From Symbiodinium natans (Eukaryota > Sar > Dinophyceae > Suessiales > Symbiodiniaceae): a DNA stretch of 64,000 nt. Below, piece by piece: positions 42,565 to 53,832 of the stretch (its first letter is position 1; the number at the start of each line of letters is the position of its first letter). The notes below the pieces were generated by a model that worked only from the letters and a program-made list of their open reading frames with translations, did no database searches and was not told where the DNA came from. The position numbers and the translations under genes are program-made. The DNA is taken from contig CAJNDS010002223.1 in NCBI GenBank assembly GCA_905221605.1, positions 328,567 to 392,566 of the forward strand. The letters are read 5' to 3'.

Positions 42565-42850
42565 AACATGCTGATGCTGTGGAGTCCCTGAGGCCACGCT
42601 GAAACCTATGGGGTTCCTCAAACTTCACGGTGCTTACGGGTAGCTGCAGGGTGAGCTGTACAAACATCGTGTTCAGTTTCCACTTCTCATTCTTCGACGC
42701 AAGTACCCGTAAGCTTGGGAGTTCGGCAGACTCCTGCGATTTGACAGTTCGCAAATCCCGGAAGCCTGGATCCCGGGAAACCCAAAATGACGACCAGGAT
42801 GGCGACAGGGCGCCGCTTGGATCAGCACTGGGGTCACGGCTTAAGGCGGT

Positions 42851-43049
42851 CTAAACCCTAAACCCTAAACCCTAAAGCCTAAACCCTAAACCCTAAACCC
42901 TAAACCCTAAACCCTAAACCCTAAACCCTAAACCCTAAACCCTAAACCCTTAAACCTAAACCCTAAACCCTAAACCCTAAACCCTAAACCCTAAACCCTA
43001 AACCCTAAACCCTAAACCCTAAACCCTAAACCCTAAACCCTAAACCCTA
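42851..43049 (-). repeat. Telomere-like tract (CCCTAAA on +)
   Basis: About 28 units with one CCTAAAG and one CCCTTAAA slip. Confidence 0.97.
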
Positions 43050-43826
43050 GCCATGCTCTCCCTGAAGCTGATTTTAAGACACAGGTGGGGCGGTAGCAGC
43101 TTGTCCAAGAAGCGCTGGCCACAAGGAAACACAAAGCAGTCAAAACCTTAAGGCCTTAAGGGTCTGCAATCCACCAGAGAAGTCGGTTTAACACCGGAGG
43201 ATCCTAAATTCAGGGGTGTTCGGGGCTGTTGAGCGTTCAGGCTTTGGATTTGAGATTCCAACGTGGCTTTGTGAGGACTAGAAGACCACTGCCCTTCTTG
43301 CACGTCTTGTCGAGCGTTTTGTTGGTGCCCCGAAAGCCCACTGTGCCGTCCATGCTGTGTTTGGGGCGGGGGTGCACGTGACGCGAATGCCCCCTCCGCC
43401 CCGGCGAAAACTCCATGATGCTGTTAAGGATGGCAGAGGAATGGTCTGCGCAGAAGACTTTCGGATTGCAAATGCCACAGAACCCTAAACCCAAAGCCCT
43501 ATAAACCCCATAAATTACAGCTTCAACTTGGGCTTGCCGATATCGGAATCTTCGGGGATTGAGAGTAGGCCCGTGCTGGACCCTGCACTGCTGGGTTTGA
43601 GCTGCAGTGCTTGGTCAGGTTGAGGGCTGCTTGCGTCGAGGGCCTAGAGGGTGTGTTTGGCAAACCTTGCTGGATCCCGACAAGCTGCAAAGACAGGCCT
43701 GACTCCGCCTAAGCTTTTGACACCCTAACCCCGACCCCCTAGAACCCCAAGCCCTGAAAGGCCCTGAGCCCTTCTGCCACCCCTCTTGCCCTGTCTTGCG
43801 CACAAGAACACCATAAGTTTAAGGGT

Positions 43827-43886
43827 CAGGGTTTAGGGTGTAGGGTTCAGGGTGTAGGGTTTAGGGTGCAGGGTTTAGGGTTTAGT
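43827..43886 (+). repeat. Degenerate TGTAGGG/TTTAGGG tract
   Basis: TCAGGGT, TTTAGGG and TGTAGGG alternate, then TGCAGGG. Confidence 0.88.
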
Positions 43887-44454
43887 GTGCGCACACACAC
43901 ACATACACGTTCCGTGTGCGCTTTTTGTTGCCAACACCTCTGCCAACACCTGACAGGAAAGCGTGGTGCAGCTTGGCTTCTCAGATAGCCAACCCGACAT
44001 CCTCAACCCACATCGAACTGTGATGGCCTCCCCTACCCCCCCAACCCCTGTGGGCAATGCCTTAGAGGCCTGGAGGAGAGGATTCAACACCCGAAGCCCA
44101 AAGAATCCAAGAGTCCTATAGACCTTTGTAAAACACCCGAGCTGAGAGAAGCAAAACAGAGAGCCTTTCCAGCAAAGCTAAGAAAACCCTAAGTAGGGTT
44201 GAACCCTTTCTCTCCCTAAGACACGGGTGCCCCTGAAGGTCTTAAGGGGAACGCGGGGGGGGCGCTGTCCATCCCACTCAAGTGGGTTCACGGTGTTGCC
44301 GTTTCAGGGTTGCATGTCTGCCAGAGAAGACGGGTTGCAACGACCACATGATTCCCGTTGCCGCACATTTTTGAGCACCCGAATCCCCCCACAACGTAAA
44401 CCGAAACTCCTGATCTGATGCTCTTGAACCCAACCACACATTCCCTGGTTCCCA

Positions 44455-44530
44455 ATCCCTAAACCCTAACCCTAAACCCTAAACCCAAAACCCTAAACCC
44501 TAAACCCTAAACCCTAAACCCTAAACCCTT
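44455..44530 (-). repeat. Telomere-like tract (CCCTAAA on +)
   Basis: About 11 units with CCCTAA and CCCAAAA. Confidence 0.94.
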
Positions 44531-44643
44531 GACACTCAAGGCTTCATGAAGAAGACCGTACGGGCGCCGCTGCGAAAGAAGGCAGGGGGGCTTTTTGGGG
44601 GGGGAGGGGAAGAGTTGCGAGTTGTGTTTCTGAGAGGTCCTGT

Positions 44644-44683
44644 GGTTTAGGGTTTAATTTAGGGTTTAGGGTTTAGGGTTCAG
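44644..44683 (+). repeat. Short telomere-like tract (TTTAGGG on +)
   Basis: Five units broken by TTTAATTTAGGG. Confidence 0.88.
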
Positions 44684-45065
44684 GTTTCTTCGGTTCAAGG
44701 CTCAGGTTCCCGGGGGGGGGGGGGGGTGCACCTTGGGGTTCTCGGGGTTGACTCATACTCACTCTCGTCTCTAGCTTCCAGTGCCGTTTCCCCTCCGAAC
44801 CCATAAACCTTGAAGCGTCGAGCTCCAGGAATTCAGGGGGTAAAGGTTCAGGTGACTTCAAACTGATACCGCCACTTCTTCTGGCTTGACAAATTCTCAT
44901 ATGTACCTGAGAAGCTATTCTAGCTGTCCAGATTGGTATGCAGCCCAGCAGCGTCTACGGTTAGGAAGTTACGGTGCCCTTATCTCCTCCCCTGACGCCA
45001 AACCTTCTAGACTCAGGCCCTTCATGACTGAATTCTCCGCGAAAACTTCACCCTAAGCCCCTGCA

Positions 45066-45152
45066 CCCTAAACCCTAAACCCTAAACCCTAAACCCTAAA
45101 CCCTAAACCCTAAACCCTAAACCCTAAACCCTAAACCCTAAACCCTACACCC
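45066..45152 (-). repeat. Telomere-like tract (CCCTAAA on +)
   Basis: About 12 perfect units. Confidence 0.96.
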
Positions 45153-45267
45153 TCGAACCTAGAAGCCCTTACTCCCCGAATGCCGGCAATGCCCTCAGAG
45201 AGTTCGCAACACAAAAAACGACCCCCTCTGCTTTGTCCCCTTATGCTGTGGGGCTTTGGGCTTCGGG

Positions 45268-45396
45268 CTTAGGGCTTAGGGCTTAGGGCTTAGGGTTTAG
45301 GGTTTAGGGTTTAGGGTTTAGGGTTTAGGGTTTAGGGTTTAGGGTTTAGGGTTTAGGGTTTAGGGTTTAGGGTTTAGGGTTTAGGGTTTAGGTTTC
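45268..45396 (+). repeat. TTAGGGC block passing into TTTAGGG
   Basis: Four TTAGGGC units, then about 14 TTTAGGG units. Confidence 0.96.
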
Positions 45397-47283
45397 GCAG
45401 TTGCGAGGTCATTGGGGTTCAGGGGTGTAGGGCTGTATGGTTTGTTGGGGGGGGGAGAGCTCGGGTTGTGGGTTCGTGCCTCAACGTTGAACCCTAAAAC
45501 CTGACCTTCGAAACCCCAAGGCCCCAAAAACCTTCAAGCCTTAAGCTCGTGTCTTTAAGCCCCTCTGAGCGATCGTGATACACAGGGGTCGGAATAATTT
45601 CTAAGATTAGTCTTTTAGGGTTCTTTGTATAGTTATACTATGATAACCAATTCTTAATGCCCTTTTAGCACGGTCCAGGATGCTCCTGTAGAGTCAGCCT
45701 TCCGGCCCTCCTCGCTGTCCAAAGAGCTGCCGGGTGTCCGAGCTGTCGGCCAGCTGGGGGTTTCGCGGACGTTGTCGAGGTTTAGGGGGGCTTGGGGCGG
45801 GTTTAGCAAGTGCTTTGGGCTTTTGTTGATTGTCCTGTCTCTGCGCCAAGGGCATCTGTAGCAGAGTTCACAGGAGCACCTCAGGCTTTGAAAGCCCCGC
45901 CGAGATGCGGTGCCAAATCCTTCAGACACAAAGGCATCGTTGTCGAAGATCCTGAGCTTCTACTGTCTTTCGGTTCGCTGCAAAATGTTTGCTTAAGCCC
46001 TGTAGGCCTCGAATCAGTTGTGGTCGGCCAGCACCCACAGCATCCTTTGTTGCCCATTGTTCAGCCCTTCCCTCTGAACCAGTCCTTACATGTGGGTTTT
46101 GGGGGGCCGCCAAGGCCTTCGCACTCGGAGGCGGACGTGGCCCAGCGCGTGCATTCATCCCTTGAACGTGCAGCCAGAGTCCATTGGTCTCGGCAGGCCG
46201 ACTACTCAGAGCGGGGAGATTTGCAGGGCTCCAATGGTGGGAAGGATGTGCAAGAGGTGGGTACTGGCCCACGGCTCAAGTTCCAGGAAATTTGGGCTTT
46301 GGAGAATACAAAGGGGAAACGGCAGCCAAACGTGGAAGCAACAGCCAGCGTGATCCATCACTCGCCTCCCCTGCTACCCATGTCCTGCTTGCGTGTAGAC
46401 GAGTCACTGTCACGGTATCGGGCTTTATTGGAGCCGCAACGAAAGCTCCTAGCCTTGGCAGGTCCAGCACTTGATCAAGCCATACTTTGAGCAAGGCACT
46501 ACACGCCCAAGCCCTAAAGCCCCGCAAGCAACCATTATTGATATCAATCATTTTCTTAATCTATTAGTATTCTTGATAGTAGTATTTTGACTCTATTAGT
46601 ATTATTGATGGTAGTCTCCCAACATCTCAGAGGGCCTTAATGTCAGGAGGATGCCAGACCCCCGGCAGCGAGGGAGCGGAACACGAGGCCAAGGGCAGAG
46701 TGCGGGCTGTTCGGGTGTTAGGAGGTTGTTGGGATTGGGGGGGGGGGTTAGGTACGTGGGTTTAGGGCTGTTTAGGGGGGGTTTAGGGGGGGTTTAGGGG
46801 GGGTTTAGGGGGGGTTTAGGGGGCTTTTAGGGGGGGCTTAGGGGGGGTTTAGGGGGGGGTTTAGGAGCCCTTTCAGGGCCTTTTGGTACCTAGGGCCGGT
46901 GTACTTGCGTGCGACACCATGGGAGCCTCTGGGCTTTTTGTGCCACAGGGTGGCGCGAAGGTTTTTTTTTGGGGGCTCCCACACAAAAGCGGTACCCATA
47001 CCGGAGGTTGCAGGGGCTTGTCAAGTCCTCAACGGAGACTGGTTTTTGGGGATGGGAAGACTGAGCTGCCGCTGTTGAACCACTTTTTTTGTTCATGTGT
47101 CTGCTTTTTGGGGCATGAGCTCCAGGCTGGGGCTGCGGAAAGCTCAGAACCTTTGGGGGCATGTCAAGACATTCAAGGCCCGAAGCCTTATAAGCCTGCC
47201 CAAGTGCTTAAGCCCCTACAGTCAGTTCTGAACGCAACCGTGAACGTGAACCGCACCAAAACTGCATCTTGGGGCTCAAAGGC
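45397..47283. other. Gene-free segment with one longer frame
   Basis: 45810-46490 is open for 226 codons on the plus strand, but shorter frames on both strands overlap it and no motif is seen. 46535-46615 is AT-rich with TATTAGTATTCTTGATAGTA repeated loosely. Confidence 0.4.
46758..46865 (+). repeat. TTTA plus G-run (about 11-mer) tract
   Basis: About nine units of TTTA followed by about seven G, with CTTTTAGGGGGG and CTTAGGGGGGG variants. Confidence 0.92.
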
Positions 47284-47372
47284 CCCCTTATGCTAACAGT
47301 CCCTAATAGGGATTCTGGTAACCCTTATGATAATACCTATTCAGGACTGTTAGTATAAGGGGGGAACATCCC
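47284..47372. mobile_element. MITE family A, copy 4
   Basis: CCCCTTATGCTAACAGTCCC and TAATAGGGATT on the left are inverted as ATACCTATTCAGGACTG, TTAGTATAAGG and GGGGAACATCCC on the right. Confidence 0.75.
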
Positions 47373-47589
47373 AAGCCATCCACTTCATGGCCTCTGCACC
47401 CCTCAGCCGCCTGAAGCTTCAGATGGGCGGGAGGCACGCAGTGGCGACTTCGACCGTCTCCGCAACCTCGGTGAGCACGACGCGCCTGGGAGTTGCAAGA
47501 GAAGTCATGGGGGGTTTCGAGTGGATAGTTGCCGGAGGCTCTTGGGAACTCAAGCCCCTCGCTGCAAAGCGCCAAGCCCTGGCTTCTGG

Positions 47590-47629
47590 CTTAGGGTTTA
47601 GGGTTTAGGGTTTAGGGTTTAGGGTTTAG
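47590..47629 (+). repeat. Short telomere-like tract (TTTAGGG on +)
   Basis: Five or six units after CTTAGGG. Confidence 0.93.
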
Positions 47630-47824
47630 TGGGCAAGAAAAGTGGTTTTTGGGGCCTTCGAGGTCTCTCGAAAGGCCGTTCGGGTGAGGGATTCAACGTA
47701 GGCTTCGCGCTGAAGGCCCCTGAAAGTCCCCCAGCCATCCAAAGCCATCGGGAAGCCTCAAAACCCTAGGACAAGACGTCTGAGGGCTTTCAGGTGGGCT
47801 CGAGGCCCTTCCTGAACTAGAGTT

Positions 47825-47942
47825 ACCCTAAACCTTAAACCCTGAACCCTAACCCTTAAACCCTAAACCCTAAACCCTAAACCCTAAACCCTAAACCCTA
47901 AACCCTAAACCCTAAACCCTAAACCCTAAACCCTAAACCCTA

Positions 47943-47975
<33 letters not shown>

Positions 47976-48007
47976 ACCCTAAACCCTAAACCCTAAACCC
48001 GAAACCC
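47825..48007 (-). repeat. Telomere-like tract (CCCTAAA on +)
   Basis: About 26 units with several CCCTAA 6-mers. Confidence 0.96.
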
Positions 48008-48047
48008 AGGTCGAAACTTCGGTTTCCCCTGAGGTCTGTGACGTCGC

Positions 48048-48254
48048 CCTAAACCCTAAAACCCTGAACCCTAAAAACCCTAAACCCTAACCTAAACCCT
48101 AACCCTAAACCCTTAAACCCCTAAACCCTAAACCCCTAAAAACCCCTAAACCCCTAACCCTAAACCCCTAAACCCCTAAACCCCTAAACCCCTAAACCCC
48201 TAAACCCCTAAACCCCTAAACCCCTAAACCCTAAACCCTAAACCCTACACCCTG
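48048..48254 (-). repeat. CCCCTAAA (8-mer) block within CCCTAAA
   Basis: Mixed CCCTAAA, CCCTAA and CCCTAAAA pass into about 12 CCCCTAAA units (TTTAGGGG), then CCCTAAA. Confidence 0.95.
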
Positions 48255-48333
48255 AAAGCCGACTTACCCCTACATTTACCCGACATCCTGCGGGAATTGC
48301 AAGAGAAGCCTGGGCCTGCCGGCTCCCCCACTT

Positions 48334-48501
48334 GGGATGTTCCCCCCGTGTACTAACAGTCCTTTCTAGGGTTTAGGTTTAGGGTTTAGGGTTTAGGGTT
48401 TAGGGTTTAGGGCTTAGGGTTTAGGGTTTAGGGTTTAGGGTTTATTGGGGCTATCGTGCCCCCTATTATGATCCCAGCCAAGGACTGTTAGTCTAAGTGG
48501 A
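48334..48501. mobile_element. MITE family A, copy 5, interrupted by a telomere-like tract
   Basis: The left arm GGGATGTTCCCCCC, TACTAACAGTCC is followed by TTTCTAGGG. About 77 bp of TTTAGGG repeat then starts exactly at that TAGGG. The MITE interior resumes at ATTGGGGCTATCG and the right arm reads AAGGACTGTTAGTCTAAG. In the other copies the same place reads TAATAGGGATT. Confidence 0.8.
48367..48443 (+). repeat. TTTAGGG tract inside MITE copy 5
   Basis: About 11 units, with one TTTAGG and one CTTAGGG variant, split the MITE in two. Confidence 0.9.
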
Positions 48502-48594
48502 CTCGATGGCTTGGGTTTGAAGGCTTGTGATTGTCGTTCTTTTTTTTTTTCGGGTTGGAAGGTCTTGGGGTTGAAGGTTTTGTAGGGTCTATCC

Positions 48595-48630
48595 AGGGTT
48601 TAGGGTTTAGGGTTTAGGGTTTAGGGTTTA
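48595..48630 (+). repeat. Short telomere-like tract (TTTAGGG on +)
   Basis: Five perfect units. It ends TTTATTGGGG, like the tract inside MITE copy 5. Confidence 0.93.
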
Positions 48631-48774
48631 TTGGGGGAGAGTTCTGCAGCCATGCGATCGGTGGTTTAGAGGTCTTAGGGGTAGAGTTCAGGGGTTGTTA
48701 CATAAACAAGAAAACAATTCTCAGCTCCGAGATGGGACAAAGAAAGAGGGGTTTAGATTTAGGCTTTAGGCTTG

Positions 48775-48791
48775 GGTTTAGGGTTTAGGGT
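48775..48791 (+). repeat. Two-unit TTTAGGG tract
   Basis: GGTTTAGGGTTTAGGG only. Confidence 0.7.
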
Positions 48792-48954
48792 TGCCAAGCT
48801 GCAGGTCACAGACGACCCAGACTTTTTCGAGCACGTCGCTGCTGGGACTCATTGACACTTCAAAACCTCCGTGTGCAAGAAACTCATCAACTGTCAGCGT
48901 CTTCTTTGCGTGGGAAAGTTTCCGAACTGTCGCATTTCCGGTCATCGTGCAGCA

Positions 48955-49023
48955 AACCCTAAACCCTAAACCCAAAACCCTAAACCCTAAACCCTAAACC
49001 CTAAACCCTAAACCCTAAACCCT
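48955..49023 (-). repeat. Telomere-like tract (CCCTAAA on +)
   Basis: About ten units, one of them CCCAAAA. Confidence 0.95.
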
Positions 49024-49102
49024 TCAGACCCTCACCCTGCCACGAGGCATACCATGACGACTACGACGTTGCCTCCCACCGCTGAGCTCCTGAGCATCAG
49101 TT

Positions 49103-49198
49103 TAAACCCTAAACCCTAAACCCTAAACCCTAAACCCTAAACCCTAAACCCTAAACCCTAAACCCTAAACCCTAAACCCTAAACCCTAAACCCTAAAC
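49103..49198 (-). repeat. Telomere-like tract (CCCTAAA on +)
   Basis: About 13 perfect units. Confidence 0.96.
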
Positions 49199-49336
49199 CG
49201 GGGAGGTTCACAGTGTTTTCGAAGGGTCTGGCTGAGGACAGCTTGTCAGGTGCGGGGTTTTCTGAATAGCTGCTGCGGCCATCCAGACAAGCCTTGCACC
49301 TGTCGACGAGCGACTCAAACAGCCAGCATGCTAATT

Positions 49337-49389
49337 GGGTTTAGGGTTTAGGGTTTAGGGTTTAGGGTTTAGGGTTTAGGGTTTAGGGT
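49337..49389 (+). repeat. Telomere-like tract (TTTAGGG on +)
   Basis: About seven perfect units. Confidence 0.95.
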
Positions 49390-50817
49390 AGACCATGCGT
49401 TTTCTAAGGCCGATGATCACGGTGCGCGAGGCCTTCGTCGGGGGTGGGTGGGGTTCAACGTCTTAGTGTTTGGATGCCCATTGGCCGACAGCAAGCACGC
49501 TTTCAGAGCCGAGCACGCATTCGGGGGTTGGGGGTTTAGAAATGGGGGTTTCCGAAAATAGGGGTACCCTTTTGGCGGGTCTCTTTAAGGGGGGTCTATT
49601 CTATTTGGGGGAAAAAGGGGGGGGGGGGTGGGGTTTCGGTTGTAAGTTGCGCTCGGCAACATGCCAAGACACCCTTGCACGCCTTGCGACTCCACATTGT
49701 CAGGCTCCTGGAACGCTCCTCGTCACAGACGGGCATGGGGTTGAGGGTTCGTAGCGGTTGGTACATCTGAAGTGTTTCGGCGGGTGAGAGCGAGCGGCTT
49801 GGGACTGGCAGGTTCGGAGAAGGGTTGAAGGAATACTGCTGACATCCTGTGGCCCTGTGGTCGTCACATTTGCCTCAAGAGCCAGAAGCCCTCAATCAAC
49901 TGAAGAATGGAGACCTTAAGACCGTTCAATTTCCTCCCGCAGCTCGTCATGTTTTCATCGAAGCACGATTCAGATCTAGCATCTCCTGCAGGTAGGTGCT
50001 GTGGCCTGCTGTCAATCGGCAAGGCTGTTCTGAACGCAGCAGTAGGAACACACAAGCAATGCTACCGGGTGCCATGCTGAGCTGTCCGTGGTCAAACCCT
50101 GGACTTCCTTCTTCTTCCCGCCCATGCGCTCCGAGGACCCCGGCAATTGTGCAGAAGCCGTTCCAAGTCCTGAAAGGCTCCTCAGCAAGTCATGATGTTT
50201 GGGGTCCCATTGCAGCTCTTCTCTGTGCAGGCCTCAAGGCCTCAAAAAAGCGGCCTTTGACAAAAGCTAATGGCGTTTGGAGGTTGTCAAGGTCCCAAGA
50301 TTGAACCCGACGCCAAGACCTCAACACCCCTCGTGCGGGAAGCACAAGCTCCAAAAGGGAATTTGGATTTGGGGTCCTGGGCCGCAGCGCCCGAAGCCCC
50401 CTTCCTCTGCCCAAGTATTGAAATTTGAACCCAAAGCCGTTGCGGGTTAGGTTAGGTTCGGGTTTTGGGCACTTAGAGTTATGCAGCGAGGTCAGGATTT
50501 AGGGCCCATGTAAGGGTCGGGGTCCTTGGTCCTAAGTGCTTTGGGTCCCCTTCGACCATAGCCCGCGATGCTCCCTGCTTTCAGTTGACAACTCTGCCTT
50601 CTAAAAGTAGGGATCTCAACCCGAAGCCTGTTTAAGCTGCGAATCTTGTTATCCAAACAGCAGTCGAGTAGCACGTCTTTGCCACATGAAGTGTCAGAAC
50701 ATGCACAGGACCACGGAATACGCAAGGGACTGAGGGGAGAGAGCGTGACTTGGCAGATGCGACGGCGCAAATTTTGCGACGTGAACGTCGAGGCTCGAGA
50801 CCTCGGCGGGAGCACGA

Positions 50818-51175
50818 TTTCGACTCAAAATCTTACTGCGCCCGGGCGAGAGAACGAAGTGAATGCGTGAATTCACTGAACGAGAGAACGAAGTGAAAGA
50901 CAACACACCACAGCTCTTACCGTAATAATATTATCAATGGTGAAGAGAATAATAATATAAGGCTTGTAATGCACGCAGTACAGCACGAAGCCGAAATATT
51001 GTGATGAACGAAACAAAACGAACACGCTGTGCACATTATTATTTCGTGTATTCGCACGGCATTAATAACACTACGAAGAGAGTAAGTTCACTGCATTATA
51101 ATACAAGTGTACGAAGTAAGCGCGTGATTTAATGCATGAATTTCGACTGAAAATCTTACTGCGCCCGGGCGAGAG
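50818..51175. repeat. AT-rich segment bounded by 35-bp direct repeats
   Basis: TTTCGACTCAAAATCTTACT plus GCGCCCGGGCGAGAG (50818-50852) recurs with one mismatch at 51141-51175. Between them lies unusually AT-rich DNA with AATAATATTATCAAT, CGAAGTGAA repeats and TGAATTCA. Its composition is unlike the surroundings. This could be a small element or a segmental duplication. Confidence 0.65.
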
Positions 51176-51412
51176 TCGCGCGCTGTGCGCCCCACCCCGC
51201 AGGGCTACTTTTCGCTATTCAGAGTGTGTGCACACTGTTTGGGGAAAGGTACAGGTTGCGATCAGGGTGTAGGGAAGGGTTGGCTTGAAGGGTTCGGGTT
51301 TCAACCCCGTGCCTTTGCTGCCTGGTATTGCTTCCGAGGCATTAGCTATTGCCCCGTCCCGGTGAAGCATCCGCCTCTCGGCAGCATTGCCTCCGAAGCA
51401 TGCTGGGCCTTC

Positions 51413-51522
51413 CTTGGGGACCAAATGAACCCTAAAAATTGGGGTCATATACCCACTACTACTATAATTCCTATTAATGTATATGAACCATAAACCCTTT
51501 ATGGTTCATTTCGTCCCCAAGG
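51413..51522. mobile_element. MITE-like element F, about 110 bp
   Basis: CTTGGGGACCAAATGAACC at the left is inverted as GGTTCATTTCGTCCCCAAG at the right. The interior is AT-rich (TACTACTATAATTCC). Confidence 0.7.
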
Positions 51523-51673
51523 TTAGGGCTCTTCGGGCTGCATCTAGGGGCTTGCCGGGGATGGCGACCCCTCGCGATTCAACCGCTGGGGGCCTCCACG
51601 CCGGCATAGGTTTTTTCTCAGAGGGGCCTCAAGGCTTAAAATCCATACGTCTTCAGCTCCGCATGCTAAATCG

Positions 51674-51743
51674 GTTTAGGGTTTAGGGTTTAGGGTTTAG
51701 CGTTTAGGGTTTAGGGTTTAGGGTTTAGGGTTTAGGGTTTAGG
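51674..51743 (+). repeat. Telomere-like tract (TTTAGGG on +)
   Basis: Ten units, one of them TTTAGCG. Confidence 0.95.
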
Positions 51744-51854
51744 ATGTGAGATCCCTCCCAGGGCCTGGCTATCTCGGATCCATGTACCAAACTGGGATCC
51801 CTGCCACTGACGCATCATCCGGTCCACCCACTTCTGCCGGATACAAGGAAAGTA

Positions 51855-51903
51855 GGGGTTTAGGGTTTAGGGTTTGGGGTTTAGGGTTTAGGGTTTAGGG
51901 TTT
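51855..51903 (+). repeat. Telomere-like tract (TTTAGGG on +)
   Basis: Seven units, one of them TTTGGGG. Confidence 0.94.
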
Positions 51904-52063
51904 GCTCCAAGCACAGAGGCGTTACAATGCCACAACTCCAGACTGCTGCGTTTTCACACCGGGAGCCTGCGCGGGGCCTTCCCTGCTGACCAAACCGGGG
52001 GCCTTGCGCACAATTTTTTTGGGGGGGGGGGTCGAAGCACCACTCTGAAGCAGTTGATTTTTC

Positions 52064-52110
52064 GGGTTTAGGGTTTAGGGTTTAGGGTTTAAGGTTTAGG
52101 GTTTTGGGTT
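52064..52110 (+). repeat. Telomere-like tract (TTTAGGG on +)
   Basis: Six units with TTTAAGG and TTTTGGG. Confidence 0.93.
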
Positions 52111-52403
52111 AGCGAGTGGATGTGAAAAGATTGGTGACGCCAGGGAAGACCACTTCTGTAGACCCTTGAAAGATAGGTACGATGTGTTCAGGGCACAGTC
52201 CGCGAAAGCAGGTTTCTGTTGCCCGTAGGCTGGCAATGCCAATAGGGCCGCGGGATTGCAGAGGGGCGTCGTGCTGTAGAAGTATTGTGCAGTTTTTTGG
52301 TAGCGTAAGTAACTCTGGAGTCCGCATAATCTCTGCACTCACGCATTCTTTTCATCCTTACATGCAGCCCAGCCCTCAAAGATACTTTCAGCCGCCAAGC
52401 GCG

Positions 52404-52530
52404 CTAAGCCCTAAGCCCTAAGCCCTAAGCCCTAAGCCCTAAGCCCTAAGCCCTAAGCCCTAAGCCCTAAGCCCTAAGCCCTAAGCCCTAAGCCCTAAGC
52501 CCTAAACCCTAAACCCTAAAGCCTAAACCC
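52404..52530 (-). repeat. CCCTAAG (TTAGGGC variant) block
   Basis: About 15 consecutive perfect CCCTAAG units, then three CCCTAAA. Confidence 0.95.
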
Positions 52531-52613
52531 TCTACCCCAAGCTCCCGAGGGTATCCCTGAAGTCCGATGACTTCATGGCCGAAGCTTCCAAACCGTAGCC
52601 TGGCACCTCTGGT

Positions 52614-52765
52614 TCAGGGTTTAGGGTTTAGGGTTTAGGGTTTAGGGTTTAGGGTTTAGGGTTTAGGGTTTAGGGCTTTAGGGCTTTAGGGCTTTAGGGC
52701 TTTAGGGCTTTAGGGCTTTAGGGCTTTAGGGCTTTAGGGCTTTAGGGCTTTAGGGCTTTAGGGCT
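52614..52765 (+). repeat. TTTAGGG then TTTAGGGC (8-mer) block
   Basis: About eight TTTAGGG units change abruptly to about 11 TTTAGGGC units at 52672. Confidence 0.95.
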
Positions 52766-53670
52766 GTAGAGTTTTCCAGGCTTTTACAAGGGTCCTGGGA
52801 TTTTTAGGACTTAGGCTCTCACGCTAAGCTCGGTTTCTGCGGCTGTTCTCGCTCTGCATTGCCCACGCCCAGGCTGTTGAGGTTTGACAGTTTGACGGCG
52901 TTCGTTGGCCTGGCACTTTGCTTTTAGAATCTCTAAGCTCATGTCGCTGTGTGTGTACAGCTCTGGTGACTCTCTAGCGCGTTTTGAAAAGATGTGATTT
53001 GGGAAGTTGAGGGTTTAGGGCTTGGGGGGATTGAAGCCGTGGAGCTGCGGAGTTTCACGATTCAACGGCCAACAGGCCAAGCGTTCTGTCGCCTTCAGAG
53101 CACCCAAAAAGCAACGTCGTCGGCAAGGGCCTCCATGCGGGGCTGGTCGGAGCCGGTCGGCTCAAGTCAAACGCATCAAGCGCATCGAGGCCTACAACAA
53201 GGCCAGGCTTGCGGATTGAGGATGTGCTCGGAGCTCCATCGAAGCAGGAGTTCGGAGCGCCTAAGGCCTAGTATTTTCTTCGAGAAGGGAGCTCTGAAAG
53301 CGATCCGGTCTGCGATGGTGCAGACATACCAGCCGGGCCACGTGCAAGATCTCAACAGGCCGTGTGGAAGCAAAGTCGCACTTCGAGCTTGGAGTTAATG
53401 AGGCTCGAGGGTTCAGGGCTTCAGGGTCGAGGCGTATAGCGTTTCGGTGCATTGGAGTTTCGAGGGCGGTCAGAATTCGGATTGATGTTCGGCAGGCTGT
53501 CGGTGTTGGGTTTTTGGGGGGGCGGTGGGCCCCCCTGCTGGTGATTTGGGGCTTCCATGGCTTTTTTCTCTCTCCAGAAGGTCCAGAAAAACCCAAGTCC
53601 GACTCAACCAAATTCAGGGGCCTGTCATGGCTTCCAGGGGATCAGGGCTTCGAGCTTTGCTCGTGGTTAA

Positions 53671-53832
53671 GCCCCTAAACCCTAAACCCTAAACCCTAAA
53701 CCCTAAACCCTAAACCCTAAACCCTAAACCCTAAACCCCTAAACCCTAAACCCTAAACCCTAAACCCTAAACCCTAAACCCTAAACCCTAAACCCTAAAC
53801 CCTAAACCCTAAACCCTAAACCCTAAACCCTA
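53671..53832 (-). repeat. Telomere-like tract left of the LTR element
   Basis: About 23 units with one CCCCTAAA. It ends CCCTA, the left copy of the target duplication. Confidence 0.97.

Larger units (their letters stand above)
42565..45065. other. Gene-free segments between tracts
   Basis: ACACACACAC at 43892-43903 and a G run at 44712-44726. No coding was recognised. Confidence 0.45.
49390..53670. other. Gene-free segments between tracts
   Basis: Holds the AT-rich direct-repeat segment and MITE element F. 52994-53398 (134 codons) has no recognisable domain. Confidence 0.45.

Noticed and set aside
45810-46490. 226-codon gene
   Set aside because: No recognisable domain, several competing frames on both strands, and Pro/Gly/Ser-rich chance composition. 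Such frames are expected in GC-rich DNA.
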